Shown here: piece after piece, positions 35,273 to 43,418 of the stretch
How positions within the stretch are numbered: the stretch's first letter is position 1
Layout of the letters: each line of letters begins with the position of its first letter
Assembly (NCBI RefSeq): GCF_002900365.1
Contig: NZ_CP025979.1
Location: forward strand, 1,178,001 to 1,242,000
Length of the DNA stretch: 64,000 nt
Direction: 5' to 3'
From: Escherichia marmotae
GTDB taxonomy: Bacteria > Pseudomonadota > Gammaproteobacteria > Enterobacterales > Enterobacteriaceae
Program-made: the position numbers and the translations under genes
The notes under the pieces: generated by a model
What the model saw: only the letters and a program-made list of their open reading frames with translations
What the model was told of the DNA's origin: nothing
Databases searched by the model: none

Positions 35273-36382
35273 TTATTCCCTGCTATCGGACCAGAAGGGG
35301 TAATCCGTATAGCCTTTTTCATCTCCGCCGTACATCGTTGCCCGGTTAACATCATTCAACGGCCAGTCATTAACCATTCGTTCCACAAGATCCGGGTTCG
35401 CAATGTAAGGCCGACCAAAACCAATCAGGTCAGCTTTCCCCTCCTGGAGATATGCTTCGGCACGCTGCTTATCAAAGCCACCGGTAATAATCAAAGGTCC
35501 GGAATAAGCTGCACGAAATTTTTCAATAAACCCGGCAGGGATGGCCTGTTCTCCCAGTGTTTGCTGGTCGCTCAGATGAACATACGAGAGAGAACGGGCG
35601 CTGAGTTTATCAGCAAGCATCAGCCAGGTTTCTTCCTCGCCATCAAAAGGACGCATGTCAAACAGACGCCCGAAGGGAGCCAGGCGGATACCCGTTTTAC
35701 CTGAGCCGATGGCCGTAGAGATTGCGTCAGTCACTTCCAGAACAAAGCGCAGGCGATTGTCAGTATCCGCGCCACCGTACTCATCCTTGCGAGTATTCAG
35801 CCCACCATTAATAAACTGCTCAAGCAGATAGCCATTGGCGGCGTGGATCTCAACACCATCAAAGCCCGCCCGAATAGCATTTTTAGCGGCCTGAACGTAA
35901 TCCTGCACCACGGCTTTAATCTCGGGGATCGACAGCGCACGGGGTTCCGATACCGGAACCGGACCGGGTTTGCCGTTTTCGTCGCGTGCGTAGCAGGTGG
36001 AATTATTGGCTTTAACTGCCACCGAACTGACGGGGGCCTGTCCATTAGCCTGCAAACTTGTGTGAGAAATTCGCCCGACGTGCCAAAGTTGAATATAAAT
36101 TTTTCCGCCAGCGTCGTGGACCGCTTTTGTAACTTTTCCCCATCCCTGCACCTGAGCATCGCTGTAGATTCCGGGAGTGAAAAGATAACCCTGTCCCTGG
36201 ACGGAGATTTGCGATCCTTCTGTAATAATGAGCCCTGCAGATGCGCGCTGCTGATAATATTTTGCAGTCAGTTCATCTGGAGTATCGTCTGAAATTGCCC
36301 GTGAGCGGGTCATTGGTGCCATAACGACGCGATTTGCCAAGTTAGTGTCACCGACCTGAAACGGGGTAAATAATTTTTCCAT
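35273..36382 (-). CDS. Old-yellow-enzyme family alkene reductase
   Basis: The 369-residue FMN oxidoreductase is of the OYE/NemA/XenB type and reduces activated C=C bonds, quinones, nitro-esters and nitroaromatics with NAD(P)H. FMN and substrate residues are seen in VVMAPMTRSR, QLWHVGRISH, and HAANGYLLEQF (the His/Asn ligand pair), with C-terminal GFGRPYIANPD. The start at 36382 (MEKLFTPFQV) follows an AGGAG site. An upstream Met (36442) lies in the promoter. It is distinct from NemA. It converges with LysR with zero gap. Confidence 0.94.
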   Translation of the reverse strand: MEKLFTPFQVGDTNLANRVVMAPMTRSRAISDDTPDELTAKYYQQRASAGLIITEGSQISVQGQGYLFTPGIYSDAQVQGWGKVTKAVHDAGGKIYIQLWHVGRISHTSLQANGQAPVSSVAVKANNSTCYARDENGKPGPVPVSEPRALSIPEIKAVVQDYVQAAKNAIRAGFDGVEIHAANGYLLEQFINGGLNTRKDEYGGADTDNRLRFVLEVTDAISTAIGSGKTGIRLAPFGRLFDMRPFDGEEETWLMLADKLSARSLSYVHLSDQQTLGEQAIPAGFIEKFRAAYSGPLIITGGFDKQRAEAYLQEGKADLIGFGRPYIANPDLVERMVNDWPLNDVNRATMYGGDEKGYTDYPFWSDSRE

Positions 36383-36457
36383 TTTTATCTCCTTTACTGG
36401 AGGAAGTATGATGGTCTCAACGACGTAATAAAAAAACAGCACTCTGGTCCGAACTAA

Positions 36458-36474
36458 GTAGACATAATTTCTAC
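36458..36474 (-). promoter_or_regulatory. Putative LysR-type operator upstream of the OYE gene
   Basis: GTAGACATAATTTCTAC matches the box at 34280 at 15 of 17 positions and has the same GTAGA-N7-TCTAC form. It lies 76 bases before the OYE start. Confidence 0.7.
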
Positions 36475-36501
36475 ATTTAGTGTTCTCTCAGTATTAAGCC
36501 G

Positions 36502-36936
36502 TCATATTTTTGTTTTTAGGTGATGTCCCACGTGGAGATAAAGCCTGCCGCAAAGTTGATGAAGGCTCAGTACATCTGCTTCTGGCACATAACAGTCTTC
36601 CAGACAGCGGTCGATATATTCACTCGGCCCCCGTATCAGTTCATCCAGTGCGGTTGCTTTGTTCATGCCTTTGATGATGTCCCGTTTCAGGAAATCAATA
36701 TGCCGGTTATCCAGCTCAAGAAAATGCTGCTGCACCACAGGGGTATTCCGTCGAGAATACTGGCAATTTCACCTGCAATCCGTGAAAGCACAAAAGTACA
36801 AAATGCGGTTTCCACCACTTCAGCAGAGTCTCTGGTATTTTCAGCTCCTGTGCGTCGGTCTGCGCACGTGTAAGTTCTGAATAGTACGGACATTCGCACC
36901 AAAAATGTCAGCCGACTGCTTTTTGTTGACTTCCAT
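36502..36936 (-). pseudogene. Lambda-type terminase small subunit (Nu1/Noh), decayed
   Basis: The minus strand begins MEVNKKQSADIFGANVRTIQ, the lambda Nu1 N-terminus. About 45 residues are then missing before AENTRDSAEVVETAFCTFVL. A 1-base frameshift follows ILDGIPL, after which the right frame resumes with ELDNRHIDFLKRDIIKGMNK and ATALDELI. The C-terminus diverges. The ORF at 36502-36738 alone is the last part. It cannot work as a terminase subunit. Confidence 0.88.
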
Positions 36937-36939
36937 TGT

Positions 36940-37125
36940 TCATTCCACGGAAAAAACAGAGAAGGAAGCAGCAGAGGCCAAAAAGCCCATTTTCAGTAAC
37001 TGTCGTTTCCTTTCTTTTTAGGCGGTGTTTTAAATAAAAACATTAAGTTACAGTGAAGAAGAACGAAACGCCTTAAACCGGAAAATTTTCATAAATAGAG
37101 AAAACCCGCGCGCCTTCCCCCGTAG
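36940..37125 (-). other. Lambda-like cos site (cosB and cosN) remnant
   Basis: Upstream of the Nu1 start, the minus strand carries GAAAATTTTCCGGTTTAAGG, CGTTTCGTTCTTCTTC and GAAAGGAAACGACAG, as in the lambda cosB region with its terminase (R) sites and IHF site. CGCGGGTTTTCTC with a G-rich strand follows at about 37100-37121, matching the lambda cosN right half. The arrangement cosN-cosB-Nu1 is as in lambda. It is a fossil packaging site. Confidence 0.85.
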
Positions 37126-37630
37126 TCTGCCGGATTGCCGGAAAGGGCCTGCAAAATTTTAGTCACCAAGTCCAGTTATAAGAGGAGCATTCCTGTCTCA
37201 TATTCTCTTTTTCTGCTCCTCACTCTGAGGGAAATAACGATTTTTGGAAGTAATAGCAACCGCAACAGTCTTGCGTAATGATGGCGGCATCATTCATCTC
37301 TCGCAGTCTTACGCCTCTCTTCTTTAATCTTGAAATGTGACGGAGTTCCGGCAATGCCCAGAAACCAGCATTACAGGCCGATGTGCCACAGGCGGCGCCA
37401 GTTGTTATTATCAATGGATTTCATATCCTCACCCCGATGTGCGCGAATGGTGCAGTATGTTTGAAAAGATCGGAGTCTACGGGTTAGTTTTTACAGCAAA
37501 CATTGTTCACAACAACACTAAAAAACAGAAATTTAAAATAATAGGGTTAAAAACCATGTATTAAATAATAATGCGCGATATGTTTTGTTATTTAGTGTAT
37601 TGTATACGACCATTTACACAGGAAAAGCCT
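37126..37630. other. Prophage right-end segment, no gene recognised
   Basis: These about 500 bases lie between the cos remnant and the ynfU-like gene, where lysis and late morons (Rz, bor and so on) would be in a lambdoid phage. A 64-residue minus-strand open frame (37220-37414) has no recognised similarity. I see only fragments. Confidence 0.4.
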
Positions 37631-37801
37631 ATGTCAGAACGTAAAGACTCAAAATCACGCCGTAATTATCTCGTTAAATGCTCCTGCCCAAACTGCACCC
37701 AAGAATCAGAACACAGTTTTTCCAGAGTACAAAAAGGTGCCCTTTTAATCTGCCCTCATTGCAACAAAGTATTCCAAACAAATCTTAAAGCTGTTGCCTG
37801 A
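37631..37801 (+). CDS. ynfU: YnfU-like small zinc-ribbon protein (Qin-type prophage)
   Basis: The 56-residue protein has two Cys pairs: CSCPNC near residue 17 and CPHC about 25 residues later, a small zinc-ribbon layout. It is basic at the N-terminus (MSERKDSKSRRNYL). From memory it matches the Qin-prophage small protein YnfU near cspB in K-12. It lies divergent from cspB, as in Qin. The start ATG at 37631 follows AGGAAAAGCC. Function is unknown; cold induction of nearby small proteins has been seen in E. coli. Confidence 0.75.
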   Translation: MSERKDSKSRRNYLVKCSCPNCTQESEHSFSRVQKGALLICPHCNKVFQTNLKAVA

Positions 37802-37858
37802 TTTTTGATTACTTATCAAGAGCTTTGATATTTTAATAATATATTTAAATCAGATAAG

Positions 37859-37881
37859 AAAAAACCCGCCTGAGCGGGTTT
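37859..37881 (-). terminator. Terminator of cspB
   Basis: On the minus strand AAACCCGC-TCA-GGCGGGTTT is followed by TTTC. It could also help terminate the ynfU-like transcript from the other side. Confidence 0.75.
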
Positions 37882-38080
37882 GAGATTGTGGTGCTTTTTG
37901 TGGGAGTCACCCACTTACGCACTTTGTTTTACTATGCCAGCAGTTAGCTTCTGCTATTAAACTATTCATACAGCAAACCTGTACTTCACCACAAAATGGG
38001 ATTCTATATCCATTACTCTATCTGCATCTCTACTCAGGCATCAGCCATCTTCGTTATCGTATACAGTCGAGTCCTGGATT

Positions 38081-38296
38081 TTAATCGGTAATTATAACAT
38101 TTGCTGCCGCAGGACCTTTAGCACCACTCTCTACAGAGAAGGTAACCTTTTGACCTTCAAATAAGGTTCGATAATTATCATTCTGAATCGCAGAAAAATG
38201 CACAAACACATCTTTACTACCATCAACAGGAGAAATAAAGCCGAAACCTTTATCAGCGTTAAACCATTTTACTAAACCAGTCATTTTATTTGACAT
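38081..38296 (-). CDS. cspB: CspB cold-shock protein
   Basis: The 71-residue protein is a single cold-shock domain with RNP1 (KGFGFISP) and RNP2 (VFVHFSA) motifs. It binds single-stranded RNA/DNA as a chaperone and is strongly induced below about 20 C in K-12. Sequence matches K-12 CspB except about one residue. It lies in the prophage remnant, as K-12 cspB lies in Qin. Translation signals before the start (GGAATGTAGA) are of the cold-shock type. Confidence 0.94.
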   Translation of the reverse strand: MSNKMTGLVKWFNADKGFGFISPVDGSKDVFVHFSAIQNDNYRTLFEGQKVTFSVESGAKGPAAANVIITD

Positions 38297-38450
38297 TCTA
38301 CATTCCTTAACTTGAGCCTTTCGGCATAAATGGTTTGTATAACAGAAACGACTTCGTACTTAATTGGAGAGACTCAAAGAAGGAATAAGTGAATAACACC
38401 TGAAATGAGAACTGCTTTAGTAAACTACTTCGTATATCGTCTGTTCTTCA
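38297..38450 (-). promoter_or_regulatory. Cold-shock 5' leader of cspB
   Basis: Upstream of cspB the minus strand has GCCGAAAGGCTCAAG, the conserved upstream box of csp leaders, and TTGAAGAACAGACG further up, resembling a cold box. Such long leaders make csp mRNAs translate well in the cold. The transcription start is inferred. Confidence 0.65.
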
Positions 38451-38685
38451 AACCGACGCAATCATTAACGCATAGTTGTACACATAGAAGCAATGTTTAT
38501 TTTAGACATCCAGCCACCCCCTCCAATTTAAAACACAAAAAACTCTCATTAGCGGGTTTTCTACTTTTTCTCAACACCGGATATACAAAGCCCATCGTTG
38601 AGAAAATCTCACCCATGTTTTTTGAAACAAAAAGCAAGCATCATGCCGCCATCTTCGCTGAAAATTATTTATATTGTCAATTTCC
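38451..38685. other. Segment between cspB leader and Q fragment
   Basis: No gene is seen. This holds the cspB promoter and non-coding prophage DNA. Confidence 0.5.
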
Positions 38686-39045
38686 TTAACTGCACCTCAC
38701 ATACGCTTCTTCCTGCCAGCACTTTGTAACCAGTTTATCAATAACGTCAGCATATCCTTTATCCCATTGATAATCCGTCATGTCTGGAACCAGCTTCTGG
38801 ACATGACATCGCACCTGGGGGGCGGTAAACGACTAAACCAATTTCCATTGCAACGTCCGCACATCTTATAAACAGGCACGCCATGAAGCCGGATTCTTTT
38901 TTATCCAGGGCAATACCTTTACCCTTACACCCTCTGCTCACCGTGCTGACTTCTCCCTTGCCATGACAATACTGACATAGTTTCTTCTCCCACCAGGTAG
39001 ACGGTATATCCGAGCAGCGTTGGCATTTCGGATAACTTCAGCTCA
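38686..39045 (-). pseudogene. QuuQ-type late antiterminator Q, C-terminal fragment
   Basis: In the minus strand KCQRCSDIPSTWWEKKLCQY, then CHGKGEVST and RGCKGKGIALDKKES, keep the zinc-finger-like Cys pairs (CxxC) of Qin/phage-82-type Q. Frameshifts follow near 38900 and 38830. The downstream frames read HGVPVYKMCGRCNGN and HVQKLVPDMTDYQWDKGY. The N-terminal half is gone. It is non-functional. Confidence 0.8.
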
Positions 39046-39208
39046 GGTTTACGCTTCACCTCCACAGAGGTCAAACGCTGGATACAAAAAATTGTATGTG
39101 CGCATAAACGTCCCTGTTTAGCGCAGAAGCCACCGGAGTTGTTCAGGCTCCGATAGGGTAATTATGCCGTTTTGATTTCCCAAAAACATCGATACAGTTA
39201 AAATACTT

Positions 39209-40006
39209 TTACTCTCTGGAAGCCTTTCTTAGCTCTCTTGGTGTTATCTTAAAACGATTATGGAATCTTTCAGTAAAACGAGAAGGACACTTATAACCAT
39301 TTTCTCTGGCAATCTCGCTTATGGATTTTATAGTCGTTTGTATAGCAGACAACGCATTATTTAACCTCACATCGTCCAATATACTTTGAAAACTTACCCC
39401 CTCGTTTGCCAGACGGCGATGTAATGTGGAAACAGAAATGTAGAGATATCTCGCAACCTTGTTTGCTGTCCATTTTGCTCCTGGTTCGGGTAGCAGCAGG
39501 TTATAACAATGACTTATCAGTGATTGTTTACTATCTGATAAAAGTAAATAATTAGCATGATTTACTCCTAACGAAAGTAGAACAGCCATTGCTAAATGCT
39601 CCTGAATTTGAGTTGAGAAACCTCGAAAAATAGATATTTTTAGCTGCTCCCAACAATATATTAACTCAGGGTTCTGAGGTAAACAGAACCCTGTTTTGTT
39701 ACGTATTTGATCAGTTACCGAAAAAAAATTTTTGGAATTTTTCAATTAGTTCAATGGGAAAGTAAAGCATTTCTGCAAGATAAAGACCTGCTTCTGGATA
39801 ATTCGCAATATAAAACTCATGTCCACATGGAAATAACATTATTTGATTATTATCAACAGTCAAACTATGCGTCTCCCAATTGATAATTTTTTTCCCTGAC
39901 GGATACGACATAAAGCTGGCACAATAGCCCTAACAATATGAATCTCATGATGTTTATGCATCCGTATTTCTTCAATCTTTAGGTTGGTCTTACCTTTTGC
40001 CAGCAT
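39209..40006 (-). pseudogene. ybcM: AraC-family regulator (YbcM-like), frameshifted
   Basis: The N-terminus begins at 40006 (MLAKGKTNLKIEEIRMHKHH) and continues in another frame after VRAIV as FMSYPSGKKIINWE up to about 39715. It then shifts in an A8 homopolymer (39721-39728), after which the C-terminal 178 residues, with an AraC double helix-turn-helix (VARYLYISVSTLHRRLANEG...ISEIARENGYKCPSRF), are open. At least two frameshifts break it. Position 9 bases after ybcL matches ybcL-ybcM in DLP12. The C-terminal DNA-binding part (39745-39209) could still be made. Confidence 0.75.
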
Positions 40007-40015
40007 ACTCTCACC

Positions 40016-40567
40016 CTACTTTATCTCATAAACTGGTGTTATCTCAGCGGTTGTGATTTTATTGGCATTAAGCATATAACCAACTAACGCTCCGCTGGAA
40101 TTAGAATCTACAGGAATCTTGTCAGTTTTCAGAGCCCATACTTTAAACTGGTAATGATGCGGTTTATCCCCTTTCGGAGGACATGCACCACCAAATCCGG
40201 CATAGCCAAAATCATTTCGGCCTTGAACAGCACCTGTCGGAAGTTTTGTACCATCACGTCTTCCTGCATCAGCAGGCAAATATGTTACTGTTGCTGGAAT
40301 ATTAACAACAGTCCAGTGCCACCAACCACTACCAGTAGGTGCATCTGGATCATAAACAGTTACGGCGAAACTTTTAGTGCCCTCAGGGACACCAGACCAG
40401 GTTAATGAGGGCGATATATTGCCACCTTCACACCCAAATCCGGAAAAGATATGAGACTTTGTAAGTTGTTTTCCTGTTTTCATTTCACTACTTGTGACCT
40501 GAAACTCTGCGGCCTGCGCAGAAAATGTGATGAATACCAATACACTTGAAACGATAAGTTTTTTCAT
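40016..40567 (-). CDS. ybcL: YbcL, periplasmic PEBP/RKIP-like protein
   Basis: The 183-residue precursor has a signal peptide (MKKLIVSSVLVFITFSAQAA) and the phosphatidylethanolamine-binding protein fold: DPDAPTGSGWWHW, GRNDFGYAGFGGACPP and HHYQFKVWAL are its ligand-site motifs. In uropathogenic strains a YbcL variant suppresses neutrophil migration; the K-12-type is from prophage DLP12. It sits upstream of the ybcM-like pseudogene. Frame intact. Confidence 0.93.
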   Translation of the reverse strand: MKKLIVSSVLVFITFSAQAAEFQVTSSEMKTGKQLTKSHIFSGFGCEGGNISPSLTWSGVPEGTKSFAVTVYDPDAPTGSGWWHWTVVNIPATVTYLPADAGRRDGTKLPTGAVQGRNDFGYAGFGGACPPKGDKPHHYQFKVWALKTDKIPVDSNSSGALVGYMLNANKITTAEITPVYEIK

Positions 40568-40928
40568 AAAAACCTCTTTGTTATGACCTATCGTTATTTT
40601 ATTTGATATTCATTTATCTCATTATGCATAAAGACGCAATGTTCATGCAAAAGCAATCATAATTATAAAATCGACCCCAGCATTAACCATAATATGCACG
40701 AATCATATTGATGTTATCTAAATAGATTTTAGGTTTATTATTAGTCATGCGGGCATAAGTTAGTATGATTTATAGACGGCTATTTTTGAACCAGAATACG
40801 CGCAATTTCACTGACAAGGATTTTTTGCATCTTGTTGAGTTTCCTAAGATGCCTCCTGTTGTACAACTCTTAAGTTGCCGTTAAATTCGCTAAGAAAATT
40901 TCATCCGATAAGTCAAGGCATGTAAAAT
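40568..40928. promoter_or_regulatory. Divergent AT-rich control region between ybcL and the esterase gene
   Basis: This 361-base AT-rich gap holds divergent promoters. I see no confident operator. Confidence 0.5.
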
Positions 40929-41972
40929 ATGAAAATTAACAAAATACTATCATCCGCAACATTATTGTATGGTATGTCAGTAGTCATGTCGGTCGGGAAT
41001 TGTTCAACAACTGTCCAGACTAATCTTCCTGGTTACACCCCTGGTGCAGATGTCATTAATGTTTCATCGACCAGAAACCAGGTCGATCTTATTGGTGATG
41101 TTGTTTATTCCCAGATAAAAGGAACTCGTTCTGTCAGACAGCTTCACATGTCAGTTCTTGTCCCGCGAACAAATGATTTGAAACCAGCCATTATTTACTA
41201 TCCTGGCGGCGGGTTCATGTCTTCTGAACATGACAAATTTATTGAAATGAGAATGGCTCTGGCAGAAGCTGGTTTTGTTGTAGCCGCTGTAGAATACAGA
41301 ACAATTCCTGATACATTTCCAGCGCCAGTTGAGGATGGAAAAGCTGCAATACGTTACCTGAGAGAGCATGCCAGCGATTATGGGGTTGATCCTCAAAGAA
41401 TCGGAGTTCTGGGTGACTCTGCCGGTGGATGGCTTGCCCAGATGATGGGAACTACAAATGGTGACAAAACCTTTGATAAAGGTGACTTTCTTCAGCAATC
41501 ATCAGATGTTCAGGCAGTTGCCACACTTTATGGGATTTCTGACTTGTTGAATATTGGTGAGGGGTTCCCTGAATCAGTGCAGGAGGTTCATCGATCTCCT
41601 GCCGTAACCGAAGCTTTAATGATCAATGGCCCTGCATTCAGAAGTTTTGCGGGAGCCCCCATCACAGCGTCAAAAGAAAAAGCGCTAAACGCCAGCCCAA
41701 TCGGACATATGAAAGGAGTAAAACCCCCATTTCTTATTATGCATGGTAGCAAAGACACTCTGGTTTCACCGGAGCAAAGTGCCAAACTATTCAGGATGTT
41801 GAAAAAGAACGGCAATAATGCTGAGTACGTGCTGGTAGAAGGGGCTGAGCATGGAGATAATACATGGTATCAGCCAATTATTATAAACAGGGTTGTTGAG
41901 TGGTTTACTAAAAATCTGGGAGTCCCTATGAAAACCACCACCCAACAACAAAACCCAAACGCTAACCTGTAA
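40929..41972 (+). CDS. Secreted alpha/beta-hydrolase (HSL/BD-FAE-like esterase)
   Basis: The 347-residue protein has an N-terminal signal sequence (KINKILSSATLLYGMSVVMS) and an alpha/beta-hydrolase fold. The oxyanion motif is YYPGGGFMS, the nucleophile elbow is GDSAGGW, the acid is Asp in HGSKDTLVSP, and the base is His in EGAEHGDNTW. These place it in the hormone-sensitive-lipase/carboxylesterase type. It sits inside the prophage remnant between ybcL and emrE, where K-12 DLP12 has ybcK, so it looks like a moron gene. A Cys after the hydrophobic core (SVGNCST) is not a good lipobox. The substrate is unknown. Confidence 0.88.
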   Translation: MKINKILSSATLLYGMSVVMSVGNCSTTVQTNLPGYTPGADVINVSSTRNQVDLIGDVVYSQIKGTRSVRQLHMSVLVPRTNDLKPAIIYYPGGGFMSSEHDKFIEMRMALAEAGFVVAAVEYRTIPDTFPAPVEDGKAAIRYLREHASDYGVDPQRIGVLGDSAGGWLAQMMGTTNGDKTFDKGDFLQQSSDVQAVATLYGISDLLNIGEGFPESVQEVHRSPAVTEALMINGPAFRSFAGAPITASKEKALNASPIGHMKGVKPPFLIMHGSKDTLVSPEQSAKLFRMLKKNGNNAEYVLVEGAEHGDNTWYQPIIINRVVEWFTKNLGVPMKTTTQQQNPNANL

Positions 41973-41976
41973 AAAG

Positions 41977-42000
41977 CAGCCCGCATTTACATGCGGGCTG
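41977..42000. terminator. Terminator between esterase and emrE
   Basis: CAGCCCGCAT-TTAC-ATGCGGGCTG is a perfect hairpin between convergent genes, with an A run on the left that serves the minus strand. Confidence 0.8.
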
Positions 42001-42312
42001 ACATATTCCATTTGATTAAAAAGAAATTATTTTTAATGTGGTGCGCTTCGTGACAACAAGTTAATTACCAACACTCCGGCACAAATCAATATCATGCCTA
42101 TAATGGCTGGCAGATCCAGACGTTGGCCGAAAAATCCCCAGGAAAGTAAACTAATCAGGACTATACCGACTCCTGACCAGATAGCATAAGCAATCCCTGT
42201 AGGAATATAAGCCAATGTTTGAGCTAATAACCAAAATGATGCACAGTAACAAATAATTGTACCAACAGAGGGCCATAACCGTGTAAAGCCATCTGAATAC
42301 TTCATTAAGGTT

Positions 42313-42320
42313 GTACCAAT
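42313..42320. repeat. IS66 target duplication, left
   Basis: GTACCAAT directly before the IS and repeated exactly at 45021-45028. Eight bases is the IS66-family norm. Confidence 0.95.
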
Positions 42321-42403
42321 GTAACCGGCTCATTTAAACCGTCTGGTCTGTTTCCTCCGGCTCTACAAAAATAATGTCCATCATTTTTAATGGACACTAT
42401 CGT

Positions 42404-43052
42404 ATGAAACACCGGACCTGGATCACTGAAGCTTTACGTCTTCACTTTGAAGAACATTTACCCCGGGTTGTGGCCGGGCGTCGCCTGGGTGTAACAAAAT
42501 CAACAGTTTGTAGTATGTTCGTGCGCTTTCGGAGAGCTGGCCTTTCGTGGCCTTTGCCCGCAGGGCATGTCGGAGCAGGAACTTGATGCCTGCCTTTACG
42601 GACAATTTTCCACGGTACCAGTCGTACGTCCTGAAAGCACCGTTATATCCGAAGCCCCCGTGGTAAAAAAACGTCCCCGGCGGCCCAACTTCCCTTATGA
42701 GTTTAAAATCGCCTTAGTGGAGCAGTCACTGCAGCCCGGAGCCTGTGTGGCGCAGATCGCCCGGGAAAACGGAATCAACGATAACCTGCTCTTCAACTGG
42801 CGCCATCAATACCGGAAAGGTGGCCTGCTGCCTTCCGGAAAAAATATGCCGGCACTGCTTCCCGTGACGTTAACGCCGGAGCCGGATAATAAAATCCCGG
42901 CCCCCGCACAGGAACCAGAGCAGATAAATACACCGTCCGACAGTCTGTGTTGTGAGCTGGTTCTGCCGGCCGGAACTCTCAGGCTTAAAGGTAAACTGAC
43001 GCCGGCGTTATTACAGACACTTATCCGCGAAATAAAAGGGAGCAGCCACTGA
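42404..43052 (+). pseudogene. IS66-family TnpA with IS21-type N-terminal helix, frameshifted
   Basis: The first part (42404-42586) reads MKHRTWITEALRLHFEEHLP and ends in RAGLSWPLPAG, an IS21/IstA-like helix-turn-helix stretch. The second frame (42567-43052, MSEQELDACLYGQF...) continues the same protein after a 1-base shift (GCAGGGC-ATG). It holds the IS66-type helix-turn-helix (NFPYEFKIALVEQSLQPGAC, ARENGINDNLLFNWRHQYR). The downstream frame has a start of its own and may supply a working TnpA. It overlaps tnpB by one base. Confidence 0.75.
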
Positions 43053-43399
43053 TGATATCTCTCCCTGCCGGTTCGCGTATCTGGCTGGTTGCCGGTATCA
43101 CCGACATGCGGAATGGCTTTAACGGCCTGGCATCAAAAGTTCAGAACGTCCTGAAGGATGACCCGTTCTCCGGACACCTGTTCATCTTCCGCGGACGCCG
43201 GGGTGACCAGATAAAAGTGTTGTGGGCTGACAGTGACGGACTGTGCCTCTTCACCAAACGCCTGGAGCGGGGCCGCTTCGTCTGGCCAGTCACCCGTGAC
43301 GGCAAGGTGCACCTTACTCCGGCTCAGTTATCCATGCTTCCTGAAGGTATCAACTGGAAGCACCCGAAACGAACGGAACGCGCTGGAATCCGCATATAA
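43052..43399 (+). CDS. tnpB: IS66-family accessory protein TnpB
   Basis: The 115-residue TnpB begins MISLPAGSRIWLVAGITDMR and contains GFNGLASKVQ, FRGRRGDQIKVLWADSDGLC and the conserved YKRLERGRF-like LFTKRLERGRFVWP motif. All IS66 elements need it for transposition; its exact role is unknown. It overlaps tnpA by one base, and coupling is expected. Intact. Confidence 0.92.
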   Translation: MISLPAGSRIWLVAGITDMRNGFNGLASKVQNVLKDDPFSGHLFIFRGRRGDQIKVLWADSDGLCLFTKRLERGRFVWPVTRDGKVHLTPAQLSMLPEGINWKHPKRTERAGIRI

Positions 43400-43418
43400 C
43401 CCGTTGTAAAGTGAGGAT

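Noticed and set aside
37220..37414. 64-residue minus-strand frame between cos and ynfU as a lysis gene
   Set aside because: No spanin, holin or lysozyme features; probably degenerate phage DNA.
37000..37800. Copy of the icd 3' end (icdC-like attachment repeat)
   Set aside because: I looked for the icd terminal sequence near the prophage left part and did not find it, so the prophage end there is undefined.
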